Part shown: in pieces, positions 49,571-57,000 of the stretch
Layout of the letters: every line of letters begins with the position of its first letter
How positions within the stretch are numbered: the first letter of the stretch is position 1
Assembly (NCBI GenBank): GCA_031277795.1
Contig: JAITLQ010000002.1
Coordinates: 1 to 64,000, forward strand
Direction of reading: 5' to 3'
DNA from: Arthrobacter sp.
GTDB taxonomy: Bacteria > Actinomycetota > Actinomycetes > Actinomycetales > Micrococcaceae
Length of the DNA stretch: 64,000 nt
Position numbers and translations under genes: made by a program
The notes under the pieces: model-generated
The model's database searches: none
Seen by the model: only the letters and a program-made list of their open reading frames with translations
Told to the model about the DNA's origin: nothing

Positions 49571-49606
49571 AGGGTCGAATCCTTCTTTAAGGATTCGGCC
49601 CTTTTT
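49571..49606 (+). terminator. Terminator of tRNA-Pro
   Basis: Stem AGGGTCGAATCCTT/AAGGATTCGGCCCT (14 bp with one G-T wobble), 4-base loop, then TTTTT. Canonical intrinsic terminator. Confidence 0.92.
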
Positions 49607-49685
49607 GGCGTCCGGAGGCGCGGCGGACCGTGGTCAGCGTTCCCCGGTTTTCGGCCCATGCCTATTCATCTAATTGGTTGACTTA

Positions 49686-49691
49686 TAGGGT
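49686..49691 (+). promoter_or_regulatory. -10 box of the acyltransferase gene
   Basis: TAGGGT ends 6 bases before ATG 49698, placing the transcription start on the ATG; the overlapping TATAGG is an alternative. A/T-rich TTGACTTATAG precedes it. Confidence 0.4.
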
Positions 49692-49697
49692 GTGTCC

Positions 49698-51029
49698 ATG
49701 GACGCACGCCAGATCCCCGCGCATCGCGACCTGGCCCTGGACCTCGCCAGGGTGTTCTGTGTTGTGGTGGTCGTCTTTGTTCACCTCGCCCTTGTGGGTG
49801 TGGGTCGCAACGCGGACGGCTCCCCCTCCTTCGCCGCCCCCACCGAGGGCACGGCCTGGATCAACCCAGCCACCTGGGTGGCGGAGATCATGCCGCTGTT
49901 CTTCGTCATCGGTGGCTTCGCCGCCCGCGTCGGCTGGGCCTCCACCGTGGCCAAGGGCGGCGGTGCGGCCGACTTCATCCGCGCCCGCCTGCGCCGCCTC
50001 GCGCGCCCGGCGCTGCCGCTGTACACCTTCCTGGCCCTGGGCCTGGGAGCCGCCACCCTCCTCGGCGTGGATCCCTCACTGCTCGCCGCGGTCGCGGTGC
50101 CCGTCGGCTCGGTCCTGTGGTTCCTGGGGGCGTTCATGCTGGTCCAGGCCCTGGCTCCCTGGATGATCCGCCTGCATGAGCGCGCCCCGTGGATCACGCT
50201 GTGGGGGCTGCTGGCCGCCGCCCTGCTCACCGATGTGATCCGCCTCGTGGTGGGGATCTGGTGGCTAGGGCTGGGCCGGGTGCGGCCCGAGGGTTTCGGC
50301 GTGGGGGACGAGCTCTTTGGCCTGCCGAACATCGCCTTTGTCTGGCTCTTCTGCCAGCAGCTGGGCTTCGCCATGAAGGACGGCTGGTTCGCCGCCCGTT
50401 CGCGCGGGCAGCTCGTGGGGCTGGCGGTGCTCGGCTACGCAGGGGTGGGAGCCATGGTCTACTTCGGCGACTATTCCGCGAGCATGCTGAGCAATCAGTG
50501 GCCGCCGACCCTGCCGCTCGCGGCGCTCGGGCTCGCGCAGGCCGCCCTGCTGACGCTCCTGCACGGACCGCTGGCCCGGCTCATGGAGCGCCGCTGGGCG
50601 CAGGGCGCGGTCTTCCTGGTGGGTTCGCGCCTCATGTCGATCTATCTGTGGCACGTCCCGGTCATCGTGGCCCTGACCGGCGTGCAGCTCCTGTTGCCGC
50701 TGCCCATGCCTGCCCCGGGGAGCGGCGCGTGGTGGGCCACCCGCCCGCTCATGCTGGTGCTTGTCCTGGCCGTCGTCTGGCTCATCTCCTTGGCCACGGC
50801 GCGCCTCGAGCTCTCCGACGTCAAGGGCCCCGCGAGGTTCCCCTCGCGCTGGAGCCTGCCGTGCGCCGTCGTGCTCTTTGTCCTGCCGAGCGTCGCGATC
50901 GCCCTGTACGGCCTGGACGTGTCGCTGGGGCTCGCCGCCGTGCTGTGCACGGCGGCGAGCCTCCTGCTCAGCGCGACGCGGGCGAGCATTCCGGTGCGGC
51001 GGCCTCCGGCTCGGCTTTGGGCTGGGTAG
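49698..51029 (+). CDS. Acyltransferase-3 family membrane protein
   Basis: 443 residues, about ten TM segments. N-terminal RDLALDLARVFCVVVVVFVH and MPLFFVIGGFAAR with RARLRRLARPALPLY (loop Arg motif) are typical of OafA/YrhL-like acyltransferases that modify cell-surface glycans or lipids. GTG 49692 in frame is an alternative start. Its last 62 bases overlap the end of the convergent MFS gene. Acceptor molecule unknown. Confidence 0.82.
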   Translation: MDARQIPAHRDLALDLARVFCVVVVVFVHLALVGVGRNADGSPSFAAPTEGTAWINPATWVAEIMPLFFVIGGFAARVGWASTVAKGGGAADFIRARLRRLARPALPLYTFLALGLGAATLLGVDPSLLAAVAVPVGSVLWFLGAFMLVQALAPWMIRLHERAPWITLWGLLAAALLTDVIRLVVGIWWLGLGRVRPEGFGVGDELFGLPNIAFVWLFCQQLGFAMKDGWFAARSRGQLVGLAVLGYAGVGAMVYFGDYSASMLSNQWPPTLPLAALGLAQAALLTLLHGPLARLMERRWAQGAVFLVGSRLMSIYLWHVPVIVALTGVQLLLPLPMPAPGSGAWWATRPLMLVLVLAVVWLISLATARLELSDVKGPARFPSRWSLPCAVVLFVLPSVAIALYGLDVSLGLAAVLCTAASLLLSATRASIPVRRPPARLWAG

Positions 51030-52284
51030 GGGCGCTCACGACGGGGAGCACCTCGGTGCGGGTGCTCAGGCGACGGGTGCGCAGATGGCGGTGCACACGC
51101 CAGGCGGCAAAGACCGCCAGGAGCGAGAAGCCGAGGTGTAGCCCGAGGAAGGCCCCGGGCAGTCCGGCACCCAGCAGGACGCCGGCGACGAGCGGGCCCG
51201 CCGCCGAGAACGCCGTCTGCAACGCGGCGACGGTGCCGAGGGTCTGGCCCTCCATGCCGCGGGGCGCGAGCGAAGCGGTCAGGGGGTTGAGCACCGGCGC
51301 GTAGATCGTCTCGCCCACGGCAAAGACGCCAAAGCTCATGACAAACAGTGCGGGGGCGATGCCCGGTGCCAGCTCGGCGGAGGCCAGCACGAGCCACGCC
51401 GCCACCCAGATCGCGCCGACGCCCATGAGTAGCACCGGGGCCGGGCGCTTGGCGGTCAGCTTGAGCATGATCACCTGCAGGGCAACGATGACGATGCAGT
51501 TCACGGCGGCCGCGAGGCCGATCGTCGAGGCCTCGGCCCGCAGGATCGTGAGGGCGTAGGCGGGCAGGCCCGATTCAAACTGGGCGTAGAAGCCGAGGGC
51601 CAGGGCGATCGTCACCACGGCCACCCAGCGCATCGCCGGATCGGCGAAGATGAGGCGCAGCGCGCCGCCGCGGCGGGGTTCGGCGGGTTCACTGCCCGAC
51701 GCCGCGGCCTCGCCTCCCGCTCCCACCCCGCCGTGGTCTCCCCTCGCCGCCGCGGCGATGAGCGCGGAGGACACGGCGAAGCCGCCGGCCGCCGTGAGGA
51801 AGCCGAGGTTCAGGCCGTCCGGGCGGCCGAGGTCGACGAGGAGGCCGGCCACGAAGGAGCCGATGGCCATGCCGAGGGCCTCGCCCGTGAACTTGTAGGC
51901 AAAGACCTTGCGGCGTGCCTCCCCGCTTGACCAGCGCAGGGCGAGGACCTGTTTGGCTGGGGCCGCGGCGGAGAGGCCGAGTCCGAAGCCGAGCATGCCG
52001 AGCAGGAAGACCCAGGGGCTGTCGACGAAGACGAGCGAACCCACGGAGGCTGCGGCAAACAGCTGGGGGATGACCACCACGAGCACGGGGTGGAAGCGGT
52101 CGGCCAGGCGTCCGGCCAGCGGGGCGGCGACCAACGCGCCGATGGAGAAGACCGAGGAGGCGGCCGCGGCGATCAGCGGCCCCCACCCCCGTGTCTCGGC
52201 GGCATAGGCGTACTGATAGGGCAGCACGGCGCCCCATCCGAGGGAGCCGATGGCCGAGGCGAGGATGAGCAGACGGGCGCGCAC
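50968..52284 (-). CDS. Major facilitator superfamily transporter (MarR-linked)
   Basis: 438 residues, 12 TM segments. MFS motif LAGRLADRFHPVLVVVIP in loop 2-3. The central cytoplasmic loop carries GVGAGGEAAASGSEPAEPRR. GTG 52284 with AAAGGTGG upstream. Divergent from a MarR regulator across a perfect palindrome, the usual layout for regulated efflux. Substrate unknown. Convergently overlaps the acyltransferase gene. Confidence 0.88.
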   Translation of the reverse strand: MRARLLILASAIGSLGWGAVLPYQYAYAAETRGWGPLIAAAASSVFSIGALVAAPLAGRLADRFHPVLVVVIPQLFAAASVGSLVFVDSPWVFLLGMLGFGLGLSAAAPAKQVLALRWSSGEARRKVFAYKFTGEALGMAIGSFVAGLLVDLGRPDGLNLGFLTAAGGFAVSSALIAAAARGDHGGVGAGGEAAASGSEPAEPRRGGALRLIFADPAMRWVAVVTIALALGFYAQFESGLPAYALTILRAEASTIGLAAAVNCIVIVALQVIMLKLTAKRPAPVLLMGVGAIWVAAWLVLASAELAPGIAPALFVMSFGVFAVGETIYAPVLNPLTASLAPRGMEGQTLGTVAALQTAFSAAGPLVAGVLLGAGLPGAFLGLHLGFSLLAVFAAWRVHRHLRTRRLSTRTEVLPVVSAPTQPKAEPEAAAPECSPASR

Positions 52285-52344
52285 TGGCCACCTTTCGTGG
52301 GTTGGGGGGAGCAGGCGTCCCGCGCGGAGTTTCGTGATCGAATA

Positions 52345-52358
52345 TTTCGACGTCGAAA
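52345..52358. promoter_or_regulatory. MarR-type operator TTTCGACGTCGAAA
   Basis: Perfect 14-base palindrome in the 109-base region between the divergent MFS and MarR genes. An A/T-rich AATATTTCG edge would serve as promoter sequence for the MFS gene. Probably the site for the adjacent MarR protein. Confidence 0.7.
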
Positions 52359-52393
52359 GTCTAGCGCGCCATACCCCGTGCGAGAATCCCCGT

Positions 52394-52897
52394 ATGAGCC
52401 AGCGAACACTCTCCCCGAGCGAGCTGCACCGGCAGGCGGTGGCCGCCTACGTCGCCGCGGGCGCTGACGAGCCCGTGCAGCGGGTCATCACGGCGTTGCA
52501 AGGGGTGAACCGGAGCCTGGAGCGCTGGTACACGCTGCAGCTGCGGGAACTCGAGCTCAGCCAGGGTGAGTGGGGCATCATCGCCGAAACCGCGCGGGCG
52601 GGGGAGCCCTTGACGCCGGGGCATCTGGCCCAGCTGGGCCACGTGGCACCCTCCTCCATGACGCACCGGCTCGACAAGCTGGAGGAGCGCGGGCTGATCC
52701 GGCGCGCGGTGGACGAAAACAACCGCACGCGCGTGCTGGTGGAGCTGACGCAGGCCGGGCGCGAGCTCTTCGGGCGGGCCATCCGCGAATCAGACGTCGT
52801 GGAGGCTCAGGTGCTGCAGGACCTCGGGGACGAGGAGCGCCTGGAGCTGGCGCGCATGCTCGAGGTGGTCATTCGACGGCTCGACCAAGAGAGCTGA
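52394..52897 (+). CDS. MarR family transcriptional regulator
   Basis: 167 residues. Winged HTH: LSQGEWGIIAETARAGEPLT, then TPGHLAQLGHVAPSSMTHRL recognition region and wing DENNRTRVLVELTQAGRELF. MarR proteins repress efflux genes and release DNA on binding a phenolic or drug-like ligand. ATG 52394; the frame extends upstream, but across the operator. Its 3' end overlaps the convergent lysoplasmalogenase-like gene by 29 bases. Confidence 0.92.
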   Translation: MSQRTLSPSELHRQAVAAYVAAGADEPVQRVITALQGVNRSLERWYTLQLRELELSQGEWGIIAETARAGEPLTPGHLAQLGHVAPSSMTHRLDKLEERGLIRRAVDENNRTRVLVELTQAGRELFGRAIRESDVVEAQVLQDLGDEERLELARMLEVVIRRLDQES

Positions 52898-53621
52898 GGC
52901 CGCGGCAGGCGGCCCATACCAAGAGTCCCTGGCCCAGGCCATAGCTGAGCATGACCGCCGGAGAGGTCCAGTGCGGCATGTCGGGCAGGAACAGGCGCAG
53001 CGCCAGGATCGAATCCGAGAGCAGGAACGCGATCCCGCCCCACCAGGCGGGGGTCGGTCCGCGACGCGACGCCGCGCACGTGCAGGCGAGCACCACCCCG
53101 TAGGCCGCCACCGCCACGGCCAGCGCCCCGGCGTGCGGCGCGATGAGCACCACCATGCCGAGCCACCACACCGGCAGCCAGACCACGGCCCACCCGGGCC
53201 GACGGACGGCGAGCCGGCGCCAGAACAGCACGATGTAGGCGAGGTGGGCGAGGCCGAAGAAGCCGAGCATGGCCGGCAAGGTGGGCAGGAACGGCGTGAA
53301 GGTTGCCGCCCCGTCGCCCAGCCAGGAGAGTCCCACCGCCGCGAGGAGGAGGGCCAAGGCCCCGCGCCCCGGTACCGCGTGCCCGGCGCGCCGCGAGAGC
53401 ACGCTCAGCGCCGCCGCAAGACCCAGGAGCGGCATGAGCGTGAGCTTGCTGGGGGCGGCGAGCCCCTCGGCGTCCACCGCCAGCGCCGCCACGTGCACCG
53501 CCACGTTGAGCGCGTAGAGCGCCCACACCAGCGCGGCGGCGGCACCCAACGCGCGGGAGGACGGTGCGGCGGCAGCCCGCGGCTGGGCGGTGACGACTGC
53601 GGTGTGGCGGGGTGACGGCAT
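52869..53621 (-). CDS. Lysoplasmalogenase-like membrane protein (YhhN/TMEM86 family)
   Basis: 250 residues with about eight TM segments. Family features: PSKLTLMPLLGLAAAL early, LSWLGDGAATF in the middle and GGIAFLLSDSILALRLFLP later, matching the K-P/D-G/SD-polar residues of YhhN proteins. Human TMEM86B hydrolyses the vinyl ether of lysoplasmalogens; the bacterial role is less clear. ATG 53621 is chosen; ATG 53645 is a longer option. CAAGAT six bases before ATG suggests a leaderless transcript. Confidence 0.82.
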   Translation of the reverse strand: MPSPRHTAVVTAQPRAAAAPSSRALGAAAALVWALYALNVAVHVAALAVDAEGLAAPSKLTLMPLLGLAAALSVLSRRAGHAVPGRGALALLLAAVGLSWLGDGAATFTPFLPTLPAMLGFFGLAHLAYIVLFWRRLAVRRPGWAVVWLPVWWLGMVVLIAPHAGALAVAVAAYGVVLACTCAASRRGPTPAWWGGIAFLLSDSILALRLFLPDMPHWTSPAVMLSYGLGQGLLVWAACRGLSSLGRAVE

Positions 53622-53821
53622 GGAAGTATCTTGACGGCTCGGCACCGGGGTGACCAGTCCCGTCCGGGGTACGCCGGGCGGCCCCGGTGTTCGTGCCGGC
53701 GTTCGTGCCTGGGGAGGAATTCGGCGCCGCTATCGTCAGCCGAGGCGAGGTCGTAGGCTGATCGAACCCTTCAGCCCGGCCGGGCGATCGCTGGGTGACA
53801 GGGCAGCAGACGGAGAACACC

Positions 53822-54775
53822 ATGCTTGATGAGCCGGCACTCGACCGGGCGCTCGGCGCCGTCTGGGCCTCGGCGGTCGGTGACGCGCTCGGTGCGCCCT
53901 ACGAGTTCCAGCCGTCCCTGCCGGACACCGAACCGGTTCTGCTCAAGGCCGGGGGAGTGTGGGAGCTCGGCGAGTGGACCGACGACACCTCCATGGCGGT
54001 GCCCGTGTTGCAGGAGCTCGCGGCGGGAAATGGGCTCGATGATCCGGCGGCCCTCGGGCGGATCGTGGCCGCGTGGCAGGACTGGAGCCTCGGGGCCAAG
54101 GACGTGGGCATCCAGACGCGCGCCGTGCTCGCCCTCGTTCGCACACCCACTGAGGCAGTGGCCCGCGCCAGCGCCTACCGCGTCCACCTCGAGAACGGGA
54201 ACCGCAGCGCCGGCAACGGCTCGCTCATGCGCACCGGCCCCGTCGCGCTCGGCTACCTGGGGCTCGGTCTCGAGGAGACCTTGGCGAAGGTGGCGGCGCG
54301 CGTCAGCGAACTTTCGCACTTCGAACGGGACGCCACCCACGCGTGCGTCATCTGGTCCCTGGCCATCCGCCACGCGGTGCTCACGGGCCGGCTCGACGTG
54401 CGCGGAAAGCTGCACGTCCTCGGCCACGAGGAGGCCGAGCGCTGGGGTGGCCTGCTCGATGAGGCGGAGGGCAAACAACCGCGAGACTTCCCGAACAATG
54501 GGTGGGTCGTCCACGCGCTGCAGGCCGCCTATTCGGCGATCCGGCACGGCGACGGACTCCTCGACACCCTCGAACGCGCCGTGAGGTGCGGCCACGACAC
54601 CGACACGGTCGCCGCGATCGCCGGCTCGTTGGCCGGCGCCGTCTACGGGGCCTCCGCCCTCCCCGCCGAGTACGTCGCGGCCCTGCACGGCTGGCCCGGC
54701 TTGAACGCCGGAGGGTTGCAAGACCTTGTCCTGGCCACCGTGAACGGTGACCACGTGCGCGGCCAGGGCGGCTAA
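53822..54775 (+). CDS. ADP-ribosylglycohydrolase family protein
   Basis: 317 residues, all-helical DraG/ARH fold. Metal-binding motifs WTDDTSMAVPVL (near 57) and GHDTDTVAAIAGSLAGAVYG (near 258), plus GDALGAPYEF and NGNRSAGNGSLMRTGPVAL. Such enzymes remove ADP-ribose from proteins or small molecules using two Mg ions. ATG 53822 is chosen for ACGGAGAA upstream; GTG 53795 is an alternative. It lies 48 bases upstream of an FHA gene on the same strand and may belong to the signalling operon. Confidence 0.9.
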   Translation: MLDEPALDRALGAVWASAVGDALGAPYEFQPSLPDTEPVLLKAGGVWELGEWTDDTSMAVPVLQELAAGNGLDDPAALGRIVAAWQDWSLGAKDVGIQTRAVLALVRTPTEAVARASAYRVHLENGNRSAGNGSLMRTGPVALGYLGLGLEETLAKVAARVSELSHFERDATHACVIWSLAIRHAVLTGRLDVRGKLHVLGHEEAERWGGLLDEAEGKQPRDFPNNGWVVHALQAAYSAIRHGDGLLDTLERAVRCGHDTDTVAAIAGSLAGAVYGASALPAEYVAALHGWPGLNAGGLQDLVLATVNGDHVRGQGG

Positions 54776-54823
54776 TATCGTGATGCGCCGGTGACCTCCG
54801 GCGGGACAGTGACGGGAGAACCC

Positions 54824-55351
54824 ATGCCAGTGCGGTGCAACTTCTGCGGTGCGGAGCTCAAGCCTCATTCTCGCTTTTGCCTGAATTGCGGCCAGCTCGT
54901 GGATCCCTCCGTCCTCGCCTCGGCCCAGCCGCCGGCGCCCGCGGCCTCGCCCGCCGCCGCGGCGGCCGGCACCCTCGCCGCCGAGCCGGAGAACGGAACG
55001 GAGTACCCGGCGCCGCTGCACGGCTACAGCGTGCTCCTCACCTTCGCCGACGGCAGTGCCGTCATCGTGGACGACGACGCCGTGCTCGGCCGCAAGCCGC
55101 AGGAGGCGGCGGACGCCGAGGGGCTCATCGGCGTTCCCCTCGTCGATCCCCTGAAGTCCTCCTCGCGGGTGCACCTGCGGCTCTTCCTCACGCCGCAGGG
55201 CGTGAACGTCGTGGATGCCGGATCCGGCAATGGCACCAGCATCGAGCACGCGGGCGCACGCTACGACGCCCGCGCCCACGAGCCGTTCTGGATCGAGCCG
55301 GGGGATCGGCTGTGGCTCGGCGAGGTGCCCATCGACGTGTCGTTGGCCTGA
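54824..55351 (+). CDS. Zinc-ribbon and FHA domain protein
   Basis: 175 residues. N-terminal zinc ribbon CNFCGAELKPHSRFCLNCG (four Cys, residues about 5-24), a Pro/Ala linker, and an FHA domain from about 75: VLGRKP (phosphothreonine Arg), SSSRVHLRLFLTP (Ser/His) and DAGSGNGTSIEHAG (Asn-Gly). All key FHA residues are present, so phosphothreonine binding is expected. ATG 54824 with GACGGGAGAA upstream. Upstream of a kinase gene cluster, so a reader of kinase phosphorylation is plausible. Confidence 0.9.
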   Translation: MPVRCNFCGAELKPHSRFCLNCGQLVDPSVLASAQPPAPAASPAAAAAGTLAAEPENGTEYPAPLHGYSVLLTFADGSAVIVDDDAVLGRKPQEAADAEGLIGVPLVDPLKSSSRVHLRLFLTPQGVNVVDAGSGNGTSIEHAGARYDARAHEPFWIEPGDRLWLGEVPIDVSLA

Positions 55352-55452
55352 GGCCCTCGGCTTCACGGTTCGGCGCCTTGGGGGCGCAGCTGTCATGATG
55401 GAACGGCGAGCCGCGAGGGGGATGATCCCCCACAGAAACACAAGGGGGAGCG

Positions 55453-57000
55453 GTGCTGACGCGAATCGAGGCGTCATTTAGTGACGCGGTCACGGTCGAG
55501 GTGGAGCCGGCAACCGGCGCAGAATCGACGCTGTCGACGCGCGCCGGGCACGTCAGCGTGCGCCTCGCGCCTGGCGCGGCGCTCGCCGTGACTCTTCCGG
55601 ACGGCACCTCGGCGCTCGCGCCGGTGGACGGCAGCCCGCACCGCTTCGAGGCGGCCATCGGCCTAACGATTCTGGGCCCAGAAGCGATCCAGGCGGCCGC
55701 TCATTCCGCTGCGGCGCCGACGGCGCTGCCGGCCGAGGACGCCGACAGTACCCTCCTCTTCTCCGACGTGCGCGCCGCCCTCGGCGGAAGCACGGACGAC
55801 ACCCTCGTGGGGCTTGACGTGCTCTCCGCGGCGCTCGACCGCGGGCCCGCGCCGCCGTCCGCGGTGCGGGGCGGCAGCGACGGAGACGCGGCGCACGACG
55901 ACGCCACGGTCACCGCGAGCAGGCAGCGCGGCCGCAGGGCGGCCGCGGCCGGGGAGACCCCCGCCGCGTTGCGCCTCGAGCCCCCCACGCTGTCGCACCC
56001 CATGCTCGGCGCGGTGCCGCCCACGCACGGCACCCCGGGAACACGGGCGAGCGATCCGGCCGCTGGCCTTGCCACCGGCTCATCGCCCGCCCCCAGCTCG
56101 GCGGATGAGGCGGAGGACGCCGACGCCACCACCGTGGCTCCGCGCTCCCTCCTCGGGGCCGCCGCGATGCCCGGGGCCCTTGCCGCGCCGGCCCCGGGGG
56201 AGGGGCACTCCGGCCCCCTGGCGATCGCCCCCGGCTTCACCCCGTCGGCACCCGCCACCGGCGGGGCTTCCCCCGCGGCCCGCGGCGCCGCGCCGACGGA
56301 CTCCCCCCAGGAGGATCCGGATCTCACCACGGTGCGGGCGAGGCTGTCTCCGGCCGCTCCGGCCGCTCCGGCCCAACCGGCAGCCCCAGCCCAGGCGCAG
56401 GCAGCCCCGGCCGAGGATCCTGACGTCACCACCCTGGCGCCGCGCGCGTCGCTCCTCGCCGGCGCAGCGACGTCGTCGGCACCGGCCGGGCACCCGCCCT
56501 TGCCGAGCGAGCGACCCGGCTCCGCGCCGTCGGGCACCGAGGACCCAGACCTCACCACCCTGGCGACGCGCCGGGGCCGTACGGCCCAGGGGGTGCCCGC
56601 CCACCGCGTGGCGGCGCCACCGGCACCCGCCCCGACCCTTGCCGCGCACGGGACGGCCCTGCTGGTGCAGGACGCCCACGGCACGCGCGAGGTACCGCTC
56701 GCCGGCACGGTGGTCGTCGGCCGTACCCCCAGCCCCGCCCAGGTGCGCGAACGCGACGCGCGCGGCCTGACCGTGGTTCCCACCGGTCCCGGCGTCTCGC
56801 ACTCCCACGCCGCCATCCGCCGCCAAGGCGCCGTCGTGCTCGTGCGCGACCTGTGGTCCACCAACGGCACCCGTGTGCGCAGCGCCGGAGTGCCGCCCTT
56901 CCGCCTACGCGACGGCGAGGAGGTGCCGGTCTCCGACGGCACCGTCGTGGAGCTCGGCGACGGTGTGGTCATCACGATTGTGGAGCGGGGGGAGGGCTGA
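55453..57000 (+). CDS. FHA domain protein with repeated D-x-D-x-T-T motifs
   Basis: 515 residues. The N-terminal 75 residues form a small beta-rich region. A long Ala/Pro/Thr-rich, probably disordered region (about 80-395) carries four copies of a motif, ED-A/P-D-x-TT-V/L-x-x-R, with the TT pairs at about 226, 292, 326 and 368. A C-terminal FHA domain follows: VVVGRTPSP, GVSHSHAAIRRQGAVVLVRD, STNGTRVRS. TT pairs behind acidic residues resemble the phosphorylated ETTS site of GarA/OdhI, to which FHA domains bind. GTG start with AAGGGGGAG. Overlaps the kinase start by one base, so the pair is co-translated. Confidence 0.88.
   Translation: MLTRIEASFSDAVTVEVEPATGAESTLSTRAGHVSVRLAPGAALAVTLPDGTSALAPVDGSPHRFEAAIGLTILGPEAIQAAAHSAAAPTALPAEDADSTLLFSDVRAALGGSTDDTLVGLDVLSAALDRGPAPPSAVRGGSDGDAAHDDATVTASRQRGRRAAAAGETPAALRLEPPTLSHPMLGAVPPTHGTPGTRASDPAAGLATGSSPAPSSADEAEDADATTVAPRSLLGAAAMPGALAAPAPGEGHSGPLAIAPGFTPSAPATGGASPAARGAAPTDSPQEDPDLTTVRARLSPAAPAAPAQPAAPAQAQAAPAEDPDVTTLAPRASLLAGAATSSAPAGHPPLPSERPGSAPSGTEDPDLTTLATRRGRTAQGVPAHRVAAPPAPAPTLAAHGTALLVQDAHGTREVPLAGTVVVGRTPSPAQVRERDARGLTVVPTGPGVSHSHAAIRRQGAVVLVRDLWSTNGTRVRSAGVPPFRLRDGEEVPVSDGTVVELGDGVVITIVERGEG

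Noticed and set aside
49431-49700. Genomic island attached at tRNA-Pro
   Set aside because: No integrase, no repeat of the tRNA 3' end and no change of composition on either side was seen.
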